64,000 nt of DNA from NCBI GenBank assembly GCA_020633435.1, contig JACKDP010000001.1:1302001-1366000 (forward strand), in the 5' to 3' direction. The stretch's first letter is position 1. Every line of letters starts with the position of its first letter. The DNA comes from Myxococcales bacterium. Its GTDB lineage: Bacteria > Myxococcota_A > Bradymonadia > UBA7976 > UBA1532. Positions 39,534 to 48,080 of this stretch are shown piece after piece. The notes below the pieces were generated by a model. It worked only from the letters and a program-made list of their open reading frames with translations. It made no database searches and had not been told where the DNA came from. The position numbers and the translations under genes are program-made.

Positions 39534-40265
39534 ATGCGAGACGACATGGACGAGCTGCTGGTGGAGCGCCCCCGCTGGGGCAGCGGCCACCCGAACTGGC
39601 CCGCCCGGCGGCGCCGCGCCCGCGAGCGCGTGGCCGTCGGCCAGGGCACCTGGGATGACCTCCCCCTCCGCGAGGCGCCCGCGCCGCGAGGGGAGCGCCA
39701 CTGGCCCGAGGAGAACCTCAACCCCCTCATGCGGTTCCTGCGGAGCCGGTGCGGGCGGTCGTGGGACGCCGTGTACGGGGAGCTGCGGACGGGGCTGGAC
39801 GTGCGCTCGCCCATCCAGCTCCACATCTTCGAGCACCTGTGGCAGTTCGTCGCGCGGTACGTGGAGCTGCGGCCCGAGGGCGTCTGGCGCCTGCCGGAGG
39901 GCATCCGCCCGGGGTACCTGATGCGCGCCGACGGGCGGTCGTTCTTCGTGCACCCGCGCTCGGGCCGCCTGCTGGCGGTGCCGCGCCGACGGGTGCACCC
40001 GCCGCCGCCCAGCCGCGACCACCACCGCGGCCCGGACGGCGCGCTCTACGCCCGCCATGAGGGCGTCTGGTGGCGGGTCGAGGTGGCGCGGCTGCCCCAG
40101 CAGGTGCCGCCGCTTCGGCTCTTCGACGTGGTGCTGCAGGCCACGGCCACGCCCGAGAACGCCGCCACCCGCGTCGCCCTCTATGGCGCCCCCGGCCTGT
40201 ACGGGACGTCCCGCGTGCCGTTGAACCGGGCCGCCCTGCGCGCCGCCGGGCTCTGGCGGCGGTAG
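39534..40265 (+). CDS. Unrecognised protein co-transcribed with rtcB
   Basis: A 243-residue basic, Arg/Trp-rich soluble protein without signal peptide. It starts 11 bp after the rtcB stop behind a GGAGG site, so it is in the RNA-repair operon. A central block from about residue 60 looks domain-like (LNPLMRFLRSRCGRSWDAVY, then ELRTGLDVRSPIQLHIFEHL and WQFVARYVELRP). The N-terminal Arg-rich stretch (WPARRRRARERVAV) could bind nucleic acid. It takes the place of PrfH or RtcA in better-known rtc operons. I cannot name a family; a role in RNA binding, ribosome handling or end-processing is inference. Confidence 0.8.
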   Translation: MRDDMDELLVERPRWGSGHPNWPARRRRARERVAVGQGTWDDLPLREAPAPRGERHWPEENLNPLMRFLRSRCGRSWDAVYGELRTGLDVRSPIQLHIFEHLWQFVARYVELRPEGVWRLPEGIRPGYLMRADGRSFFVHPRSGRLLAVPRRRVHPPPPSRDHHRGPDGALYARHEGVWWRVEVARLPQQVPPLRLFDVVLQATATPENAATRVALYGAPGLYGTSRVPLNRAALRAAGLWRR

Positions 40266-41153
40266 CTAGCGACCCAGCAGGCTCGCGAGCGAGTCCGCCA
40301 ACCGGCTGAACTCAAAGGAGAATCCGGCCGCCTGCAGGCGCGTGGGCAGCGCCCGGGTGGAGCCCAGCAGGGCCTCCTCGGCCATCTGCCCCAGGGCCAG
40401 CTTCAGGGCCAGGGCGGGCGCCGGCAGGAAGGTGCGCTTGCCGAGGGCCCGGGCCAGCGTCGTCGTGAACTCGGCGTTCGTGACGGGCTCGGGGGCGACG
40501 CAGTTGATGGGGCCCACGACGGTCGGGCGGGCGAGGGCGAAGCGCAGGGCCCGGGACAGGTCGCGGGCGTCGATCCAGCTCATCCACTGCCGGCCGCCGC
40601 CCAGGCGGCTGCCGAGGCCGCGCTTGAAGAGGGGCAGCATCTTGCCGAGGGCCCCGCCGGCCGGGTCGAGGACGATGCCGATGCGGGCCTGCACCACCCG
40701 CGCGCCGGCCTCGGCCGCGGCGGCCGTCGCCGCCTCCCAGTCCACGCAGACCGACGCCAGGAAGCCCTCGCCGGGGGGGCTCTCCTCGGTCAGCACCGTG
40801 TCGCCGCCGTCGCCGTACAGCCCGGTGGCCGAGGCGCAGACGAAGACGGGCACCCCCGCGGCCGCGATGGCGGTGGCGAGCGTCCGGCTGCTGTCGACGC
40901 GGGAGTCGCGGATGGCTGCCTGCTGGGCGGCCGTCCAGCGGCCGTCCGCCACGCTCACGCCGCCGAGGTGCACCACCGCGTCGACGCCCGTGAGGGTGGC
41001 CGGGGGGAGCGGCGCCGTCGGATCCCACTGCAGCTCATCCACCGCGGCCGCCGGCCGGCGCACGAACCGCAGCACCTCATGGCCCTCGGCCCGCAGATCG
41101 GCGACGAGCCGCGTCCCCACCAGGCCCGAGGCCCCTCCCAGCGCGATCTTCAT
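40266..41153 (-). CDS. TIGR01777-type NAD(P)-binding epimerase-like protein (YfcH-like)
   Basis: A 295-residue extended-SDR protein with nucleotide-binding GGASGLVGTRLV at the N-terminus, VDAVVHLGGVSVADGRWTAA, the ASATGLYGDGGD motif with a family-typical Tyr, ESPPGEGFLASVCVDWE and RQWMSWIDARDLSRAL, then a DUF1731-like C-terminus. The reaction is unknown. ATG 41153 (MKIALGG) follows GGGAGAG; upstream in-frame Met codons lack a site. It is divergent from the YndJ/DUF1990 pair and convergent with the rtc operon, whose stop abuts this one. Confidence 0.9.
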   Translation of the reverse strand: MKIALGGASGLVGTRLVADLRAEGHEVLRFVRRPAAAVDELQWDPTAPLPPATLTGVDAVVHLGGVSVADGRWTAAQQAAIRDSRVDSSRTLATAIAAAGVPVFVCASATGLYGDGGDTVLTEESPPGEGFLASVCVDWEAATAAAAEAGARVVQARIGIVLDPAGGALGKMLPLFKRGLGSRLGGGRQWMSWIDARDLSRALRFALARPTVVGPINCVAPEPVTNAEFTTTLARALGKRTFLPAPALALKLALGQMAEEALLGSTRALPTRLQAAGFSFEFSRLADSLASLLGR

Positions 41154-41263
41154 GGGTCTCTCCCTCTCCCGCGAGGCCAGACGCTCGCGGAGAGGACGCG
41201 CAAGCGACGCCATGGTCGCGCGGCGCATCTACGCCTGCGAGCCCACCCCGGCCGGGAGGCACC

Positions 41264-42103
41264 ATGCCGCTCCCCATCCCCGAGTCCCTGCTGCTGGTGG
41301 CGGCCTGGCTGCTCGTCCCGCTGGCCGTGGGGCGCGTCCCCCCGACCGCCGCCGACGCGGGCCTCCGCCGCGCCGCCCGCCTGGCCTGGCTGCCCGGCGC
41401 CGCCGGCATGACGGCCGGCATCCTGGCGCCCGTGGGCGTACCCGCCGCCCTCCTCGCGGCCTCGTGGCTGGTGCCGACGGGGCTGCTGGCCCTGGCCAGC
41501 CTGCTGCGGCTGCACGGCCACCTGCGCGGCGGCACCCTCACCCTGCCCGCGGCCCTGCGCGGCATCGCCGGCCTCCAGCTCCCGGTGGGCGCCGCCTGGC
41601 TCGTCGCCAGCCGGGCTGGCCTGCAGCCCATGGGCTTCGTCGAGCCCATCGTCGTCCTCACCGGCATCCACTTTCACTTCACGGGCTTCCTGGCGCCCGT
41701 CCTCATGGCCGACGCCCTGGAGCACCTGGGCCTGGGGCGGCCGGCCCGCGCGGGCGCCGTCCTCGTGGTCGCGGGCACCCCGGCGCTGGCGGCGGGCTTC
41801 GTGCTCTCGCCGGCCCTCCAGGTCGCCGGCGCCCTCGCCGTCTCGGTGGGGCTGGCCGCCGTCGCCGTGAGCGGCCTCGCGCGCCTCGGCCGCGGCCCGC
41901 GCCCGGCGCTGCTGGCCCTCTCGTGGGTGGCCGTCCTGGGCGGGATGGGGCTCGCGGCGACCTACGCCATCGGCGAGTTCACGGAGCGCTGGTGGCTGAA
42001 CATGGCGGACATGGCCTGGACGCACGGCCTGCTCAACAGCCTGGGCTTCGCGCTGCCCGGCCTGCTCGCCTGGCGCGGCGCGCCCGTCGGGGAGGCCCCG
42101 TGA
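41264..42103 (+). CDS. YndJ-like multi-pass membrane protein
   Basis: A 279-residue protein with about eight membrane segments throughout. The phrases LTGIHFHFTGFLAPVLMADAL and MAWTHGLLNSLGFALPGLLAW carry conserved His/Phe and HG...N..GF patterns of the Bacillus YndJ family. YndJ function is unknown; the in-membrane His residues could bind metal or cofactor. Its stop overlaps the GTG start of a DUF1990 gene, a neighbour also seen for yndJ relatives elsewhere. Confidence 0.75.
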   Translation: MPLPIPESLLLVAAWLLVPLAVGRVPPTAADAGLRRAARLAWLPGAAGMTAGILAPVGVPAALLAASWLVPTGLLALASLLRLHGHLRGGTLTLPAALRGIAGLQLPVGAAWLVASRAGLQPMGFVEPIVVLTGIHFHFTGFLAPVLMADALEHLGLGRPARAGAVLVVAGTPALAAGFVLSPALQVAGALAVSVGLAAVAVSGLARLGRGPRPALLALSWVAVLGGMGLAATYAIGEFTERWWLNMADMAWTHGLLNSLGFALPGLLAWRGAPVGEAP

Positions 42104-42648
42104 TCCGCCTTCGCCCCCTCGACGCGGCCGGCCGGGAGCGCCTGCGCCACGACCAGGCCAGCGCGCCGCTCTCGTACCCCGAGGTCGGCCAGATCGACGG
42201 CCCCTGCCCGCCCGGCTACTGGCCCCTGGTGCACAGCGGCGTCGTCGGCCACGGCCCCGCCGCCCTCGACCGCGCCCGGGCGGCCCTCGACCGCTGGGCC
42301 CAGTTCCCGCCCTGGGTCGAGGTGCACGGCCCCGCCGAGGTGGGCGCCACGGTGCTCGTCATCGCCCGCCCCCTCGGGCTGTACACCGCGAACGCGTGCC
42401 GCGTGCTGGCGCGGATCGAGGGGCCCGACCGCCACGGCCTCGTCTACGGCACCCTGCCGGCCCATGTGGAGCGGGGCGAGGAGCGGTTCCTGGTGACGCT
42501 GGAGGCCGACGGGACGCTCCGCTACGAGGTCCGCAGCTTCTCGCGGCCCGCCCACCCGCTCGTGTGGCTCGGCTTCCCCGCCGCCCGCTGGCTCCAGCAC
42601 CGCTTCGCCCGCCACTCCATCGCGGCGCTGCGCGCGGCCGTCGGCTAG
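42100..42648 (+). CDS. DUF1990-family protein
   Basis: A 182-residue soluble protein starting at GTG, overlapping the YndJ-like stop (GTGA). DUF1990 hallmarks are LSYPEVGQ near the N-terminus, HSGVVGHGPAALDRARAALDRW, then GATVLVIARPLGLYTANACRV, FGY-like HGLVYGTLPAHVERGEERF and a C-terminal FSRPAHPLVWLGFPAARWLQHRFARH. The fold is START-like in prediction for this family; function is unknown. It is translationally coupled to the membrane protein. It shares a CTAG stop with the convergent Nif3-like gene. Confidence 0.85.
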   Translation: MIRLRPLDAAGRERLRHDQASAPLSYPEVGQIDGPCPPGYWPLVHSGVVGHGPAALDRARAALDRWAQFPPWVEVHGPAEVGATVLVIARPLGLYTANACRVLARIEGPDRHGLVYGTLPAHVERGEERFLVTLEADGTLRYEVRSFSRPAHPLVWLGFPAARWLQHRFARHSIAALRAAVG

Positions 42649-43436
42649 CAGACCACCAGCGGGTCGTCGTCGACGGTCGAGACGTGCACCTCGAGGCCCG
42701 TGGCGGCCCGCAGGCGCGCGGCCAGCCGGGGCAGGTAGCCGCGCTCGGTGTGGGTGTGATCGGTGACCACGGCCGCGGTGCCTCGGGCGACGAGGGCCAG
42801 GACGTCGTGGTGGCGCAGCTCGCCGGTGAGCACCAGGTCGACGCCGCGCAGCCCCTCGAAGAGCGAGCCCCCCGCCCCCGGGCAGACGGCCACGGTGCGG
42901 ATGGGGCGGTCGTCGGCGGCCGCGACGCGCACGTGCTGCAGGCCCAGGAGGCCCTTGATGGCTGGCAGCAGGTCGCCGAGGGCGCGGGGCGTCGCCAGCA
43001 CCGCCCGCCGCCCGCCGCCCGCCGCCGCGTCCAGGGCCGAGGGGGTGATGGGCGCCACCTCGGCCAGCGGCCCGAAGGCCTCCAGCAGCCAGTCGTTGAT
43101 GCCGCCGGGGGCCGCGTCGAGCGCCGTATGGGGCGAGTACAGGGGCAGCCCGGCCGCCACCGCGCGCAGCAGGATGCGCTGCTTCGGATCCGAAAGCGTC
43201 AATCTTTTCAGGCTGTTGAACAGCGGCGGGTGGTAGGCGACCACGCAGTCCGCCTCGACGGCCAGGGCCTCGTCGAGCACCGCCTCCGTCAGATCGATGG
43301 CCAGGAGGACGCGCCGCAGCGGGCGCGGCCGCGGGGGCTCGACCAGCAGGCCGACGTTGTCCCAGGGCTCGGCCAGGGCGAGGGGCGCGATGCGGCCGAG
43401 GGCGTCCCAGAGGCGGGCAGGATCGAAGGCGCTCAT
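42645..43436 (-). CDS. Nif3-like dinuclear metal-centre protein
   Basis: A 263-residue NIF3/YbgI-family protein. Motifs are LAEPWDNVGLLV, LAIDLTEAVLDEAL, CVVAYHPPLFNSLKRL (metal His), YSPHTALDAAPGGINDWL, and C-terminal DLVLTGELRHHDVLAL with VVTDHTHTERGYLP. Biochemical role is unsettled (GTP cyclohydrolase-type fold, metal-dependent hydrolase suggested). Start ATG 43436 gives the normal family length; upstream in-frame sequence is promoter. Confidence 0.93.
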   Translation of the reverse strand: MSAFDPARLWDALGRIAPLALAEPWDNVGLLVEPPRPRPLRRVLLAIDLTEAVLDEALAVEADCVVAYHPPLFNSLKRLTLSDPKQRILLRAVAAGLPLYSPHTALDAAPGGINDWLLEAFGPLAEVAPITPSALDAAAGGGRRAVLATPRALGDLLPAIKGLLGLQHVRVAAADDRPIRTVAVCPGAGGSLFEGLRGVDLVLTGELRHHDVLALVARGTAAVVTDHTHTERGYLPRLAARLRAATGLEVHVSTVDDDPLVVC

Positions 43437-43474
43437 GCCGCGAGCATGCCCCGCGGCCCCCGCGTCGGCAACCA

Positions 43475-43504
43475 CTGACCCGCCCTCGCCGGTTGGGCTA
43501 CACT
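43475..43504 (+). promoter_or_regulatory. Candidate sigma-70-type promoter of the MopE-like gene
   Basis: CTGACC (43475-43480) and TACACT (43499-43504) are separated by 18 bp. The GTG start is 37 bp downstream, preceded by a GGGG(G)AAA purine stretch. Confidence 0.4.
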
Positions 43505-43540
43505 CCCCAGGTCGCCGCACTGCAAACCGGGGGGAAACAC

Positions 43541-46219
43541 GTGCATCGCCTGCTGCCACTGGGCTTTCTGATCGGCGTCTGCGCCGTCCTGTCCTGTGAC
43601 GACTCCGAGGTCATCCGCGCGGTCCCGGGCGTCGACCTCGACTTCGACCTGCCCGACTTCCAGATCGTGGACGCTCAGGTCGATCAGGGCCGCCTCGGCC
43701 AGTTCGGCGACCGCTGCAACGACGGCTCGGAGTGCCAGTCGGGCTACTGCCTCGAGGGGCCCGGCGGCGGCCGCGTCTGCACGAAGCGCTGCGGCGACTG
43801 CCCGGTGGGCTGGCAGTGCGACTTCGTCTCCAACGAGGCCGTGGACAACGGCTTCTACTGCGTCGCCGACCAGCCCGATCTGTGTCGGCTGTGTGAGGCC
43901 GACGTCGAGTGTGACGACAACGACGACCTGTGCATCCCCATCGGCCTGCGGTTCTACTGCTCGGAGTCGTGCCGCGAAGACAAGCCCTGCCCGGAGGGCT
44001 ACACCTGTACCGAGATCGTGCGGGAGGACGGCACCTTCAGCCAGTGCGTGCCCGACTCGGGGGAGTGCGCCCCCTGCGTCGACCGCGACGGCGACGGCCG
44101 CGGCATGGGCGCCGGCTGCGCCGGCTTCGACTGCGATGACGACGATCCGAACACCTACGCTGACGCCCCTGAGCGCTGCGACGGCGTCGACAACGACTGC
44201 TCCGGTGAGATCGACGACAACCTGGACGAGGATCCGCCCGGGGACATCGAGTGCCTGGCCACGGGCGTCTGCGCCGGCTCGGTGGTGGCCTGTCTGGACG
44301 GCGCCTGGGCCTGCAACTACCCCGAGACCTACGAGGCCGGCGCCGAGACCCGCTGCGATGGCCTGGACAACGACTGCGACGGGGCGGCCGACGACGACAT
44401 CGACCTGACGTCGGATCCGCAGAACTGCCGCTTCTGCAACAACGCCTGCGCCTACGACAACGCCACCGGCCGCTGCGAGGACAGCACCTGCTTCCTGGCC
44501 GACTGCCTGCCCGGCTTCTTCGACGCCGACGGCAACGCCGACAACGGCTGCGAGTACGGCTGCAACCCCACGCGCGACGGGGTGGAGGCCTGTGACGAGG
44601 TCGACAACGACTGCGATGGCCGCACCGACGAGGACTTCGATACCCAGCGCGACGCGGCCCACTGCGGCGGCTGCAACCGGCCCTGCGTCCTGCAGCACGC
44701 CGTGCCCGCCTGCGACGCCGGCGTCTGCGCGATCGGGGAGTGCGAGCAGGGCTGGACGAACCTCAACGGCCGCGTCGAGGACGGCTGCGAGTTCGAGTGC
44801 GCCCCCTCGAACGGGGGCGTCGAGATCTGCGACGGCCTCGACAACGACTGCGATGGCCGCACCGACGAGGACTTCGACCTGGAGACCGACCTGGCGAACT
44901 GCGGCCGCTGCGGGCGGGCCTGCGACTTCGCCAACGGCGTCGCCGCCTGCATGGGCGGCGAGTGCCTGCTGACCATGTGCGCGCCCGGTTTCTACAATGT
45001 AAACGGTGGGTTGGACGACGGCTGCGAGTACGCCTGCGTGCCGACGCGCGGCGGCGTCGAGGCCTGCGACCAGATCGACAACGACTGCGATGGCGGCACG
45101 GACGAGGACTTCCGCAACGTCATGGAGCAGTGCAACCAGGCCGACGATGACTGCGATGACCTCATCGACGAGGGCTTCGACCTGCAGTCCGACGTGCAGC
45201 ACTGCGGCCGGTGCGGCAACGCCTGCAACCTGCCCAACGCCTCGGCGCGGTGCGGGGCCGGCAGCTGCCAGGTGGCCGAGTGCCTGGGCGGCTTCGTCGA
45301 CATCGACGGCCTCGCCGAGAACGGCTGCGAGTACGCCTGCCAGCTCACCAACGGCGGCCTGGAGCGCTGCGACGTCATCGACAACGACTGCGACGGGCGG
45401 GTGGACGAGGACGCCCCGGTGGACGCCGATCCCGAGAACTGCGGGGTCTGCGGGCGCCGGTGCGCCTTCGCGAACGCCGAGGGCCAGTGCGGCGGCGGGG
45501 TGTGCAACCTGGGCCCGTGCGCGGACGGCTTCGTGAACCTGGATGGCAACCCCGTCAACGGCTGCGAGTACGCCTGCCGGTTCATCGGTGACACCGACGC
45601 GCCCGACATCAACGGCCGCGACGACAACTGCGACGGCATCGACGGCGAGCTCAACGGCTCCATCTTCGTGCGCCCCAACGGCAACGACGCCGCGAACGGC
45701 CGCAGCCCGGCCACCGCGGTGGCCTCGCTGAGCCGGGGCATCGCCCTGGCCGCCGCGGACGCCAACCGGCGGATCGTGCTGGTGGCCAACGGCGTGTACC
45801 GCACCGACGCCACGCTCTCGGTGGTGGCGGGCGTCTCGGTCTACGCCGGCTACAGCCTCGACTTCCGCAGCCGCGTCCAGGAGCACGCCTCGCTGCAGGT
45901 CACGGCCCCCGTGGGGGTCAGGGCCGTGGGCCTCCGCGGCGGGGCGCTGCTGGAGCAGATCGACATCGAGGTGACGAACCGGGCCGTCGCCGGCGAGGCG
46001 GCCATCGCCGTGCTCGTCGACGACTCGCAGAACCACCTGCGCCTCGTGCGCTCGGTGGTGCGGGCCGGGCGCGGCGGCGCGGGCGTCGGCGGCAACGCGG
46101 GCGGCCGCGGCAACAACGGCACGCGGGGCGACAACGGCGCCGGCTCCAGCGGGGTGGCGGCGGCGTCACGGGCGGCGGGCGGGCGGCAACAGCAACAACC
46201 GCGGCGCCGGCAACCCTGA
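43541..46219 (+). CDS. MopE-type Cys/Asp-repeat lipoprotein (frame lost near 46.16 kb)
   Basis: Starting at GTG 43541 the product has signal peptide LLPLGFLIGVCAVLSC and two EGF-like Cys clusters. Seven to eight MopE-type putative metal-binding repeats follow (cores CDGVDNDCSGEIDD, CDGLDNDCDGRTDEDFD, CDVIDNDCDGRVDED), each tied to a ~45-residue Cys module ending NGCEYxC. After ~residue 700 comes a DUF1565/parallel-beta-helix-like domain (SIFVRPNGNDAANGRSPATA, VLVANGVYRTDATLSVVAGV). In the Gly-rich stretch after 46.15 kb the frame turns into Arg/Gln and stops at 46219, while coding character continues in other frames to 46971. It is a secreted or surface-anchored, probably Ca-binding, protein. 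Confidence 0.85.
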   Translation: MHRLLPLGFLIGVCAVLSCDDSEVIRAVPGVDLDFDLPDFQIVDAQVDQGRLGQFGDRCNDGSECQSGYCLEGPGGGRVCTKRCGDCPVGWQCDFVSNEAVDNGFYCVADQPDLCRLCEADVECDDNDDLCIPIGLRFYCSESCREDKPCPEGYTCTEIVREDGTFSQCVPDSGECAPCVDRDGDGRGMGAGCAGFDCDDDDPNTYADAPERCDGVDNDCSGEIDDNLDEDPPGDIECLATGVCAGSVVACLDGAWACNYPETYEAGAETRCDGLDNDCDGAADDDIDLTSDPQNCRFCNNACAYDNATGRCEDSTCFLADCLPGFFDADGNADNGCEYGCNPTRDGVEACDEVDNDCDGRTDEDFDTQRDAAHCGGCNRPCVLQHAVPACDAGVCAIGECEQGWTNLNGRVEDGCEFECAPSNGGVEICDGLDNDCDGRTDEDFDLETDLANCGRCGRACDFANGVAACMGGECLLTMCAPGFYNVNGGLDDGCEYACVPTRGGVEACDQIDNDCDGGTDEDFRNVMEQCNQADDDCDDLIDEGFDLQSDVQHCGRCGNACNLPNASARCGAGSCQVAECLGGFVDIDGLAENGCEYACQLTNGGLERCDVIDNDCDGRVDEDAPVDADPENCGVCGRRCAFANAEGQCGGGVCNLGPCADGFVNLDGNPVNGCEYACRFIGDTDAPDINGRDDNCDGIDGELNGSIFVRPNGNDAANGRSPATAVASLSRGIALAAADANRRIVLVANGVYRTDATLSVVAGVSVYAGYSLDFRSRVQEHASLQVTAPVGVRAVGLRGGALLEQIDIEVTNRAVAGEAAIAVLVDDSQNHLRLVRSVVRAGRGGAGVGGNAGGRGNNGTRGDNGAGSSGVAAASRAAGGRQQQQPRRRQP

Positions 46220-46971
46220 GCGGCGGCGCGCTTAACGACTCGGCCTGCGGCGGCGCGGCGGGCGCCAGCTCCGGCGGCGGCGGCCTCGGCTGCAACGACG
46301 GCGACCCGCGCTGGCGGTCCGGCGGCCCTGGCTGCGGCGGCCGGCCCGGCGATCCGGGCGCGGGCGGCAACAACCTCGGCAGCTTCAATGGCCTGGTGTT
46401 CGTGACCGCCAACGGCGCGACGGGCGCCCGCGGCGCACGGGCGGCGGCGGCGGCGGCGGCGGCGCGGGCGGCGGCGAGAACTGCCGCGTCCTGGGCCAGT
46501 GCGTCTACTGCGGCACCGGCCGCGGCGGCGGTGGCGGCGGCGGCGGCGCCAGGCGGCGGCGGCGGCGGCGGCGGCACGGGCGGCAGGGCCTCCATCGGCT
46601 TCGTCATCCGCAACTCCCAGGTCACCGCCGAGGACGTCCGCGTCGAGACGGTCGGCGGCGGCGCAGGCGGCGCGGGCGCGGCGGGCGGCGGCGGCGGCAG
46701 CGGTGGCCCCAGGGCTCCGGCCAGGCCAGCGGCAGCAACACCGAGGGCACCGGCGGCGACGGCGGCCGGCGGCGACGGCGGCCCCGGCGGCTGTGGCGGC
46801 GGCGGCGGCGGTGGTCCCTCCATCGCGGTCTGGGGCCTCGGCGGCGCCACCCTCATCCAGCGCGGCCAGGTCGATCTGGCCCCGGGCGGCGGCGGCGGCG
46901 GCGGCGCCTCCTGCGGCCTGCGCGGCCAGAACGGCGTCAGCGAGGGCAGCCGGGCCGTCGCCCTGCAGTAG
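46220..46971 (+). pseudogene. Frame-shifted Gly-rich C-terminal part of the MopE-like protein
   Basis: This stretch has no ribosome site of its own and continues the upstream protein in alternating frames: a Gly/Asn/Cys-rich reading (CNDGDP, GNNLGSFNGLVFVTANGATG), then CRVLGQCVYCGTG in another frame, then ASIGFVIRNSQVTAEDVRVE and SIAVWGLGGATLIQRGQVDL to the stop at 46971. Gly codon runs (GGC) make indels likely. I read it as the end of one gene, not a separate gene. Confidence 0.6.
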
Positions 46972-46979
46972 CCCACGGC

Positions 46980-48080
46980 TTGAGAGCCCCCCTCCTCCTC
47001 GCCAGCCTGCTCGCGGCCTGCGCCGCGCCCGTGCCCCGCAGCGCCGGGGCGCCGGTGCCGGTGGTCGCCACCATCGACGACGCCCTGCGCCTGGATTTCG
47101 TCGTAAAATCAAAGATCTACCCCGAGGCTCCCGACCAGCTCGTGCTCACGGCCCGGCGCAGCGGCGTCTCGCTCTGGGACGTGGCGGGGCCCCCGCGCCC
47201 GGTGGCCCACTGGGCCGAGGAGCGCGACGTCGAGGGCCAGGATCGCGTCGGCGACCTGCTGGTGGTGGTGGCGCGGCGGGGCGCCCTGCTGACGTTCGAG
47301 ATCGCGGGCGACCGGCTACGGCACCGCGCTACCCTGCCCCTGGTCACGCGGCCGACCCCCGGCGAGGCGTTCATCGGCGACGGCCTGCGGCTGGCGGGCG
47401 GCGGCCCCTTCACCGCCCTGCACGTCGCCCTGCGCGCGGCCGGCGGGCGCACCCACGCCTTCGTCTCGGCGCCGGTCTCCGGGGAGCTGCTGGCCGTCGA
47501 CGTCACCGATCCGGACCACCCCCGGCAGGTGGGCGCCGTCGACACGGGCGTCGAGCTCATCGAGGGCGTCGGCCTGCACGGCCACCACGTCCTGACGGCC
47601 GGCTTCGGCAGCGACGGGCGCCTGCGCGTCGTCGACGTCGCCGATCCGGCGGCCCTGCGGGTGGTGGGTGGCCTCGACGCCCCGGCCTGGCGCCAGCTCA
47701 TCGCCGCCCGGGACGCCGCCCACCCCGACCTGCTCTTCACGGCGGGCTGGGACGACCCCGGCGGCCTCGTCGTCTTCGACGTGCGCGATCCCGCGCGGCC
47801 CCGGGTGCACGGCCAGCTCCTGCTGCCCGCCCTGGCCCAGGCCAACCGGGTGGCGCTGGCCGACGGGCAGGCCTGGCTGCCGCTGGAGCGGTCCCCAGGG
47901 GGCCTCGCCGGGGTGGACATCCGCGACCCCGCCCGGCCCCGGCTCCTGAGCCTGGCGCTCGGCATCCCAGGCGTCGACAAGCCCTATACCCTCGCCGCGC
48001 ATGGAGATTTTCTTTACCTTTTCGGCTCCCGGGCGCCGAAGATGGTCGTCTTGAAGCGCCCACCCGGAGGTCCCCCATGA
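46980..48080 (+). CDS. Beta-propeller (LVIVD-like repeat) lipoprotein
   Basis: A 366-residue protein starting at TTG with signal peptide MRAPLLLASLLAAC. Repeats of the form xLxVVDVADPAALRVVGxL, LVVFDVRDPARPRVHGQL and LAGVDIRDPARPRLLSLAL are typical of LVIVD/choice-of-anchor beta-propeller proteins. It begins 8 bp after the end of the MopE-like gene, and its stop overlaps the next start (ATGA), so it is mid-operon. It is probably a surface or periplasmic scaffold; the ligand is unknown. Confidence 0.8.
   Translation: MRAPLLLASLLAACAAPVPRSAGAPVPVVATIDDALRLDFVVKSKIYPEAPDQLVLTARRSGVSLWDVAGPPRPVAHWAEERDVEGQDRVGDLLVVVARRGALLTFEIAGDRLRHRATLPLVTRPTPGEAFIGDGLRLAGGGPFTALHVALRAAGGRTHAFVSAPVSGELLAVDVTDPDHPRQVGAVDTGVELIEGVGLHGHHVLTAGFGSDGRLRVVDVADPAALRVVGGLDAPAWRQLIAARDAAHPDLLFTAGWDDPGGLVVFDVRDPARPRVHGQLLLPALAQANRVALADGQAWLPLERSPGGLAGVDIRDPARPRLLSLALGIPGVDKPYTLAAHGDFLYLFGSRAPKMVVLKRPPGGPP

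Noticed and set aside
39534..40265. PrfH (peptide release factor H) as identity of the gene after rtcB
   Set aside because: No GGQ-type motif or release-factor domain is present in the 243-aa product.
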